Source of the DNA: Natrinema altunense
GTDB taxonomy: Archaea > Halobacteriota > Halobacteria > Halobacteriales > Natrialbaceae
DNA: 64,000 nt
Direction: 5' to 3'
Assembly: GCF_000731985.1 (NCBI RefSeq)
Contig: NZ_JNCS01000001.1
Location: 744,001 to 808,000 of the forward strand
The number at the start of each line of letters is the position of its first letter. The first letter of the stretch is position 1. This document shows positions 44,919-51,034 of the stretch, piece after piece. The notes below the pieces were generated by a model. That model searched no databases and was not told where the DNA came from. It saw nothing but the letters and a program-made list of their open reading frames with translations. Position numbers and translations under genes: made by a program.

Positions 44919-45052
44919 ACGCGCTGCCTCGAACAGACGGACCGACTTACCGGGGTTGAACGCGACGTGGACCCGGAGGAGACTGCTCGAGCGTTCGTTG
45001 GAGCGATACTCATTACCAGTGATGTGGGATCGATCGTGTGAGTCTGTTCAAG
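44919..45052. other. intergenic region between the sulfatase and the DUF4157 cassette
   Basis: This 134-bp convergent region marks a visible composition change: sequence to the left is typical high-GC, and from about 45046 it becomes AT-richer. The sequence GTTCAAGTTAAAAGAGAC at 45046 recurs (one mismatch) at 48766 at the 3' end of unit A. Confidence 0.5.
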
Positions 45053-45895
45053 TTAAAAGAGACTCAGTAGCTGGCCGAAGACACCAGCGTTGAACGTGTC
45101 TTCGGCGCGATACCCCTCGATAGTAGCGTTGTAATTATGATACTCCGGAACACAATCGCGGGTCATACACCGCCCCATCATGTAATCAGTTCCGGGGCCG
45201 AGAACCCGATACTGCTCGGGTGGCTCCTCCCCACGAGCGAGATATGAATCGCGGATCTGACACCGGAGATGGTAATCGAGGAACGTCTCGAACTGATCCC
45301 GGTCGATATCAATGACCACGTGCTCGAGGCGCCCGTCGGGCTCACGGGCTGGATACGGATCGTCGCTCCGGACGAGTCGCTCGTCGTTGACGCCGGCATA
45401 GTACATTACGTGGACACCGGAAGTCACATCGATTTCACCGCGGTCTTCAGTGAGGTAGATGTCGAGTTTGTGCTCGCGGTACTCGTTCATCGCTGCCCCG
45501 GCAGGAACCGGATCCGGATGCGGTTGAGTGATATCGTCGTTGTACGCACCAGCGAGCTGGCGATAATACTCACCGAAATGCTGTTCGAAGGCATCGTCCG
45601 AACAACTCCCGACTGCGTTTCGAATTGCTTTCAGGCTCGCCGTGTCGAGATACCACGGCACCGTGTCGTGATCGGTCTCTTGGGCCACGTACCACTTGGC
45701 ATAGTCTCGAGCCTGCCGAACCATCTCGTTGCCGTTGCTCGATCGCTTTTCTGCGTTATCTGGATAGCCGTCTTGTTCGTGATATACTATTTCCCAACTT
45801 CCTTTTTCAATCGTAATTTTGTGAATTACGCCAGTATTATCATTGATATCGACTCCAATCCCGTCTTCATTTTCGCCGATAATCTCACCCTTCAT
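45053..45895 (-). CDS. unit C partner protein, unrecognised family
   Basis: The 280-residue protein starts with a beta-rich segment (EIIGENEDGIGVDI, HKITIEKGSWEIVYHEQDGY), then a helix (NEMVRQARDYAKWYV) and a C-terminal half with YHLRCQIRDSYLARGEEPP, LGPGTDYMMGRCM and a final hydrophobic NAGVFGQLLSLF. It shares this layout with proteins at 46953-47942 and 48773-49624. There is no signal peptide, membrane helix or known toxin motif. Its ATG overlaps the DUF4157-C stop by 1 nt (TAATG), so the pair is translationally coupled. I do not recognise the family; effector, chaperone or antitoxin are options. Confidence 0.8.
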   Translation of the reverse strand: MKGEIIGENEDGIGVDINDNTGVIHKITIEKGSWEIVYHEQDGYPDNAEKRSSNGNEMVRQARDYAKWYVAQETDHDTVPWYLDTASLKAIRNAVGSCSDDAFEQHFGEYYRQLAGAYNDDITQPHPDPVPAGAAMNEYREHKLDIYLTEDRGEIDVTSGVHVMYYAGVNDERLVRSDDPYPAREPDGRLEHVVIDIDRDQFETFLDYHLRCQIRDSYLARGEEPPEQYRVLGPGTDYMMGRCMTRDCVPEYHNYNATIEGYRAEDTFNAGVFGQLLSLF

Positions 45896-46941
45896 TATTC
45901 TCTCAATCCAGTCGGATCACTACCCGATCCAGTATCGTCTTTTATCTCGCTTTTTGCCTCGGATTTGAGCCCGAGAAGTTCGAGCACTTTTTCGCGATTG
46001 TTGTAGATCGCTTGGAGTGCAGCACCGGACAGCGATCCGAGGAATTCGCCGAAGGGAAGTCCAGACTTTTTACCGGCTTCGGTCATCCCGATCTTGAGCG
46101 CTTCGCTGGTCCCGGCGTCAGCTACCTTCTCGAAGATGGTCGCCTCGTGTTTCGTGGACAAGGAGTTGACTTTGGCCTGGAGTTGTTTCTGATTCTCCGC
46201 GAGCGCAGAGAGACGCTCCTCAATACTGGACGTGTCACTGAGGTCTGTCAGCGATAATTTAGATTCGTCGCCATCGCTGTATAACGTGTCCTTCACCGAC
46301 GACAACCATCCCTGTCCTTTCTCTGATCGCTGCACGTGGACTTCCGTCTGCCCCAAGCACTGAATCCCAAGTTCACCCCCTTCCATCACCCGCTGGGCGG
46401 TCTCCTCGGCTTCCCGCTCTAACTGCGGGTCCGGGTCGATCTCGAGGCCGAGATCATCTTGGGGAAGCATCGACACCGCGCCGCCGGTCTGCTGGCGGAC
46501 GTGTGCGAGTTCGTGAGCGAGCACGTGTTGGCCTTCCGTCGACGACGGGTCGTACTCGCCGGCATTGAACGCGACGTGGTTCCCGACCGTGAACGCCCGC
46601 GCGTTGATCTGGTCACACGCCTGAGCGGCTTTCGGGCCGGTGTGAATCCGTACGTCACCGAGTGAATCGCCCATCCGATCTTCGACCGCCCGCTGGATGG
46701 ACGTATCCAGTGAACGCCCGCGCGAGGAGATCACGTCTCGGACGGAGTCAGGGACCTGCGTGTTCCCGGCTGGACTCGCGTCCCGGCCGGCCGTTGTACT
46801 CCGCTGGAGTGATTTCAGGGAACTTCGCCCGGCTTCCCGGCGTTCACTGAGAGGGCGATCGCCGATCATCGGACCGGAAACCGGTCCGGATCCCTCCCTC
46901 ACTCGCTGGAGCAGCTCCGCCGACGAGTTCATTGTGCCCAT
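45895..46941 (-). CDS. DUF4157 (eCIS core domain) protein, unit C
   Basis: The 348-residue protein has a short N-terminal tail with a LLQRV motif, the DUF4157 domain (about residues 63-155: RAVEDRMGDSLGDVRIHTGPKA, ARAFTVGNHVAFNAGEY, VLAHELAHVRQQTGG) with metalloprotease-type HELAH at 143-147, a coiled-coil (about 235-265) and an amphipathic C-terminal region with GKKSGLPFGEFLGSLSGAA. DUF4157 proteins accompany extracellular contractile injection systems and often carry or accompany toxins. Residues from about 75 onward are nearly identical to unit A. Confidence 0.9.
   Translation of the reverse strand: MGTMNSSAELLQRVREGSGPVSGPMIGDRPLSERREAGRSSLKSLQRSTTAGRDASPAGNTQVPDSVRDVISSRGRSLDTSIQRAVEDRMGDSLGDVRIHTGPKAAQACDQINARAFTVGNHVAFNAGEYDPSSTEGQHVLAHELAHVRQQTGGAVSMLPQDDLGLEIDPDPQLEREAEETAQRVMEGGELGIQCLGQTEVHVQRSEKGQGWLSSVKDTLYSDGDESKLSLTDLSDTSSIEERLSALAENQKQLQAKVNSLSTKHEATIFEKVADAGTSEALKIGMTEAGKKSGLPFGEFLGSLSGAALQAIYNNREKVLELLGLKSEAKSEIKDDTGSGSDPTGLRE
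46021..46398. repeat. near-identical tract, copy in unit C
   Basis: This 378-bp tract matches 49745-50122 with only three mismatches counted by eye. Flanking sequence within the same genes and the partner genes is clearly more diverged, so the identity is patchy. Recent gene conversion or recombination between units is the simplest explanation. Confidence 0.8.
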
Positions 46942-46952
46942 CGATTTCGAAG

Positions 46953-47942
46953 TCAGTAGTAGACGTAGCCGTCGATATCAGCTTCCGTGTCGAAGTATTC
47001 TGGGTACATCTCGAAGTGCTTGTATTTGAGCGTATACTTGTGAATACCGGTACCGAGCATCCGGAATGGGACCGGCGGTTCCACTCCCATCCCGATGTAG
47101 GTGTCTCGGATTTGACAGAGTAGATGATGGACGAGGAACGCCCGGAATATCTCGAGCGAATCGATCACGGCTGTCGGGATCATCTCGATTACAGTATCGG
47201 GTTCGCGATCGAGATTCGCGACTCGTCCAACCGTTCGGTCGGGCTGGTCACCCCGATGGTACATGTAGTACGGTTCGGAGATGTGATCAGGTCCGAACTG
47301 GCGGAAGTACTCGGGAGATGAAAACTCCACCGACTGGCTATCCGCGTCGGCACTCCCGTCGCTTTCGAGGAATCCGCCAAGCCGATCACCAAGCGTTCCG
47401 AACACGCCCGCTTCCTGCAATCTGCCGACGACCGCCGTCGCGAAGGACTCAGCACCGTTGGCGAACTCCTCGTGATACCCGCGAACGTCTTCGATCGTCG
47501 CATCGAGATAGACATCCTGCTTGTAGATTACCGTCTGGTTGTGTGGAACGGCCTCCTCGAGTTCGATCGGACGATCGACCGTGTCGTCGCCGTAGCTGCT
47601 GAATTGCTGGACGAGTGTGCCGAAGTGACGCTCGAACTCCGCGTCGTCCATCTCACGGACGGTCGCTAGCGTCGCGGCGATGCGGTCGGGATTTCGCCGC
47701 GGCGGGAGCGTGTCGTACTCACGCTCGCGGTAGACGTGCCACTTGGCGTACTCTCGAGCCTGTGCGACCATCTCGTCTTCTCGATTTGTCCGTTTTGGTG
47801 GGTCGTCCGGGTAGCCGTCTTGTTGATGGTAAACTATGTCCCATCCCCCCTTTTCAATTGATATTTCGTGGGTAATACCAGTATTATCTATGACATCAAC
47901 ACCGATTCCATCTTCATTTTCTCCGATTATCTCAGCCTCCAT
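46953..47942 (-). CDS. unit B partner protein, diverged and longer
   Basis: The 329-residue protein shares the N-terminal layout of the other two partners (EIIGENEDGIGVDV, NEDEMVAQAREYAKW-type helix) and their C-terminal core (HHLLCQIRDTYIGMGVEPP), but has an inserted middle (about residues 140-235: AVVGRLQEAGVFGTLGDRLGGF and SPEYFRQFG) and a different end (FEMYPEYFDTEADIDGYVYY). The variable middle against a constant core suggests a module that diversifies, as effectors or recognition proteins do. It is coupled by TAATG to the truncated DUF4157-B gene. Confidence 0.78.
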   Translation of the reverse strand: MEAEIIGENEDGIGVDVIDNTGITHEISIEKGGWDIVYHQQDGYPDDPPKRTNREDEMVAQAREYAKWHVYREREYDTLPPRRNPDRIAATLATVREMDDAEFERHFGTLVQQFSSYGDDTVDRPIELEEAVPHNQTVIYKQDVYLDATIEDVRGYHEEFANGAESFATAVVGRLQEAGVFGTLGDRLGGFLESDGSADADSQSVEFSSPEYFRQFGPDHISEPYYMYHRGDQPDRTVGRVANLDREPDTVIEMIPTAVIDSLEIFRAFLVHHLLCQIRDTYIGMGVEPPVPFRMLGTGIHKYTLKYKHFEMYPEYFDTEADIDGYVYY

Positions 47943-48748
47943 TACGTCCTCACCCCAGTAGAATCGTTGTTCGATCCAGTCTTTCCTTCCGTTCTACTAT
48001 TTTTCTCGCTCGAACCAAGGGCGGATTTGACCTTGGATGCAATGTCCGATCCACTCTGTTTGAGGTACTTGATGAGACCGCCACCGGTTTTCTCGACCGC
48101 ATAGGCGAGGGTGACAGCAGCGGCGACCTTCGGCGCGTTCGTCCACATGAACTGAAGGGTTTCACCCCCGCCCTGCGCGAGAATCTCGCCAGCCACGCTC
48201 TGGAGTTGCTGAGGGTCGCCCATCGTTTTGACCGCATTGATTATCAGGTCCGCACTGCCGCCCGCAATGTCCGCGATGAGCGATTCGGCCTCCTGAAGAG
48301 TTGTCGGTACCGCCTCCATCGCGTCACTTGGGCTCTCCGGCATGGCCTCAGTAGCTGTTGCCGCAGCGGTGATTTTCAACGCTTCCTGGGCACCCGCCTC
48401 GGCTACCCCTGACTGACCGCCCTCGGCCATCTGTCCGCCAATGTGTTCGATGATCCGCTGTTGATTCTGAATCAGCGTCGCGATCGTCTCCCCGAGATTT
48501 CCATCATTGAACCCTCTAAAATTCAACTCAGCACCGCCGTTATCGCCGCCACTCGAAGACTGGGACCCACTACTACCGAACAACGAGCCCAGCCCCAACC
48601 GCTGGACATGAACGTCCGTTGTACTCATCCGTTGAACTCCCAACTCGCCACCCTGCATTACTTGCTGAGCAGTTTCCTCGGCCTCCCGCTCTAACTGCGG
48701 ATCAGGGTCGATCTCGAGGGCGGAATTGTTCTGTGGCAGTATCACCAT
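47942..48748 (-). CDS. N-terminally truncated DUF4157 protein, unit B
   Basis: The 268-residue product starts at VILPQNNSALEIDPDPQLER, matching DUF4157-A from residue 244 onward, so the DUF4157 domain and HELAH motif are gone. The rest keeps the VHVQR motif and then differs, with a long helical, partly hydrophobic C-terminal region (LQFMWTNAPKVAAAVTLAYA, GGGLIKYLKQSGSDI). The frame is intact from an ATG 24 nt after the unit A partner stop. It is either a remnant of a deletion or a functional cargo moiety without its leader. Confidence 0.75.
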   Translation of the reverse strand: MVILPQNNSALEIDPDPQLEREAEETAQQVMQGGELGVQRMSTTDVHVQRLGLGSLFGSSGSQSSSGGDNGGAELNFRGFNDGNLGETIATLIQNQQRIIEHIGGQMAEGGQSGVAEAGAQEALKITAAATATEAMPESPSDAMEAVPTTLQEAESLIADIAGGSADLIINAVKTMGDPQQLQSVAGEILAQGGGETLQFMWTNAPKVAAAVTLAYAVEKTGGGLIKYLKQSGSDIASKVKSALGSSEKNSRTEGKTGSNNDSTGVRT

Positions 48749-48772
48749 CTGTGTGAGAGTAGCTAGTTCAAG

Positions 48773-49624
48773 TTAGAAGAGACCCAAAATTTGGCCGAAG
48801 ACACCAGCATTGAACGTATCCTCCGCTCGATAGCCCTTGATACTGGCATTATAGTTGTGGTAATCTGGGACGGAATCGCGGTTCATACACCGAACCATCA
48901 TGTGGTCGGTTCCCGGACCGAGAACGCGATATTCTTCGGGTGGTTCTTCACCGCGAGCGAGGTAGCTATCCCGAATTTGGCATCGAAGGTGATAGATCAG
49001 AAACTCCCGGAACTGATCCCTGTTAATGTCGATGACAACGTGCTCGAGACGCGTATCGGGTTTGCGGTCCGGATAGGGGTCGTCGCTACGAATGATACGA
49101 TCATCGTTAATGTCGGCGTAGTACATTACGTGGACGCCGGAGGTAGCGTCGACAGTGCTCCCATCCTCGGTAAGGTAAACGTCGAGTTTGTGCTCACGAT
49201 ACTCGTTCATTGCCGCACCTGCAGGAACGGGATCCGGGTTTGGTTGTTCGATGGAATCGTCATACGCCCCGGCCAGTTGCTGATAGTAGTGATGGAAGTA
49301 GCGCTTCAGGTCGTCGTCGGAGAGATTCTCGACTACGTCTTTGACCTGCTTGATCTGGTCACTCCGCAGATACCACGGGACAGTATCATATTCGGTCTTC
49401 CGAGCAACGTACCACTTGGCGTACTCCTGCGCTTGATCAACCATCTCGTTTTCCTCGCCCGTTCGCTTGTTTGGATTATCCGGATAAGCTGGAGATCCAT
49501 GATAGACAACTTCACCAGATAAATTTTCAAATGTTATTTCATGTTCTTTATTTTTATTATCGTTCACAAATACAATAGTATATCCATCATTAACTTCCTC
49601 ATCATCTTCAAATTTAGCCATCAT
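48773..49624 (-). CDS. unit A partner protein, unrecognised family
   Basis: The 283-residue protein is closely related to the unit C partner (shared GAAMNEYREHKLDVYLTEDG, TSGVHVMYYA, CQIRDSYLARGEEPPEEYRV and the same terminal VFGQILGLF). Its N-terminal 40 residues differ (MAKFEDDEEVNDGYTIVFVN). The start may be either of two adjacent ATGs. The gene lies 6 nt after the DUF4157-A stop, so unit A is not TAATG-coupled like units B and C. No known domain is visible. Confidence 0.8.
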   Translation of the reverse strand: MMAKFEDDEEVNDGYTIVFVNDNKNKEHEITFENLSGEVVYHGSPAYPDNPNKRTGEENEMVDQAQEYAKWYVARKTEYDTVPWYLRSDQIKQVKDVVENLSDDDLKRYFHHYYQQLAGAYDDSIEQPNPDPVPAGAAMNEYREHKLDVYLTEDGSTVDATSGVHVMYYADINDDRIIRSDDPYPDRKPDTRLEHVVIDINRDQFREFLIYHLRCQIRDSYLARGEEPPEEYRVLGPGTDHMMVRCMNRDSVPDYHNYNASIKGYRAEDTFNAGVFGQILGLF

Positions 49625-49630
49625 TATTAG

Positions 49631-50929
49631 TTACCTCCCAGGGTTTTTGCCACCCATACTCTTCCCTTGATCAGCTACTGATTCAGATTTGAGCCCGAGA
49701 ATGCCAAGCACCTTCTCGCGATTGTTGTAGATCGCCTGAAGCGCAGCACCGGACAGCGATCCGAGGAATTCGCCGAAGGGAAGTCCAGACTTTTTACCGG
49801 CTTCGGTCATCCCGATCTTGAGCGCTTCGCTGGTCCCGGCGTCAGCTACCTTTTCGAAGATGGTCGCCTCGTGTTTCGTGGACAAAGAGTTGACTTTGGC
49901 CTGGAGTTGTTTCTGATTCTCCGCGAGCGCAGAGAGACGCTCCTCAATACTGGACGTGTCACTGAGGTCTGTCAGCGATAATTTAGATTCGTCGCCATCA
50001 CTGTATAACGTGTCCTTCACCGACGACAACCATCCCTGTCCTTTCTCTGATCGCTGCACGTGGACTTCCGTCTGCCCCAAGCACTGAATCCCAAGTTCAC
50101 CCCCTTCCATCACCCGCTGGGCAGTCTCCTCGGCTTTCCGCTCTAACTGCGGATCAGGGTCGATCTCGAGGCCGAGATTCTCTTGGGGAAGCATCGACAC
50201 CGCACCGCCGGTCTGCTGGCGGACGTGTGCGAGTTCGTGAGCGAGCACGTGTTGGCCTTCCGGCGACGACGGATCGTACTCGCCGGCATTAAACGCGACG
50301 TGATTCCCGACGGTGAACGCCCGTGCATTGATCTGGTCACACGCCTGGGCGGCTTTCGGGCCAGTGTGGATTCGAACGTCACCGAGTGAATCACCCATCC
50401 GATCTTCGACTGCCCGCTGAATAGACGTATCCAACGAGCGACCGGGTGAGGAGATCACGTCTCGGACGGCATCGGGAACCTGCGTCTCACCGGCTGGACC
50501 CGTATCTTGGGCAGTCGCAGTACTGCGCTGCAGTGATGTCGGCCCGCCGTGACCGGCAACCCAGCGCTCGTCGGACTTCGGACTGCTGTTTTTCGACTGG
50601 GCGGACGGGCCGGCCTGGTCGGTCACTCGCTGGAGCAGGTCCGTCGACGACCCCAGTGAGCCGATCGCCTTCGGAGTACTGGTCTCGTCCGCTGACTCGG
50701 ACACTGCCTCCGCGTGTTGGACGAGTTCGGGAGACGAGCCAAGTGCTCCCATCGATCTCGGAGACCGGACCGGTTCCGAAGCTGTTGTCTCATCGCCGCT
50801 CAGTCGCTGAACCGATGCATCCGCGGGACCCAGCGATTTCGTTTCTACATCCTGACGTACGTGTGAGGACGAGTTCGACTCAGCCTCGTCGTCGGATCGT
50901 CCCACCCGCGAGGAGTACGACTGTCCCAT
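49631..50929 (-). CDS. DUF4157 (eCIS core domain) protein, unit A, long form
   Basis: The 432-residue protein is the longest of the three. Its Ser/Asp-rich N-terminal 140 residues contain degenerate repeats: ADASVQRL (36-43), ALGSSPELVQHA (62-73), SLGSSTDLLQRV (91-102) and TSLQRS (131-136). The DUF4157 domain spans about 151-243, with HELAH at 231-235. A coiled-coil (about 325-355) and an amphipathic C-terminus follow. It is probably the first gene of the six-gene run. The leader repeats may be packing or processing signals (inference). Confidence 0.9.
   Translation of the reverse strand: MGQSYSSRVGRSDDEAESNSSSHVRQDVETKSLGPADASVQRLSGDETTASEPVRSPRSMGALGSSPELVQHAEAVSESADETSTPKAIGSLGSSTDLLQRVTDQAGPSAQSKNSSPKSDERWVAGHGGPTSLQRSTATAQDTGPAGETQVPDAVRDVISSPGRSLDTSIQRAVEDRMGDSLGDVRIHTGPKAAQACDQINARAFTVGNHVAFNAGEYDPSSPEGQHVLAHELAHVRQQTGGAVSMLPQENLGLEIDPDPQLERKAEETAQRVMEGGELGIQCLGQTEVHVQRSEKGQGWLSSVKDTLYSDGDESKLSLTDLSDTSSIEERLSALAENQKQLQAKVNSLSTKHEATIFEKVADAGTSEALKIGMTEAGKKSGLPFGEFLGSLSGAALQAIYNNREKVLGILGLKSESVADQGKSMGGKNPGR
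49745..50122. repeat. near-identical tract, copy in unit A
   Basis: This is the second copy of the 378-bp tract at 46021-46398. It codes for the part of DUF4157-A from just after the DUF4157 domain through the coiled-coil to the amphipathic region. Identity of this kind beside diverged flanks is a sign of homogenisation. Confidence 0.8.
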
Positions 50930-51034
50930 CGCTATATTATATCCGTCATTTCAGCCCCATCGTAATAATATTTGCCATTTAAAAGGCAGGTAAATTTTAT
51001 CTCCTGACGGAGCATTTGCTGTGGTACTCGATGA
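50930..51034. promoter_or_regulatory. divergent control region of the DUF4157 cassette and AAA gene
   Basis: This AT-rich 105-bp region separates the divergent DUF4157-A and AAA genes. It contains an imperfect inverted repeat TGCC-n8-GGCA (50973-50988), TATA-like TTTTAAAT on the minus strand (about 50978-50985) and TAAATTTTA on the plus strand (about 50991-50999). A shared site suggests joint control of both transcripts. Confidence 0.5.
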
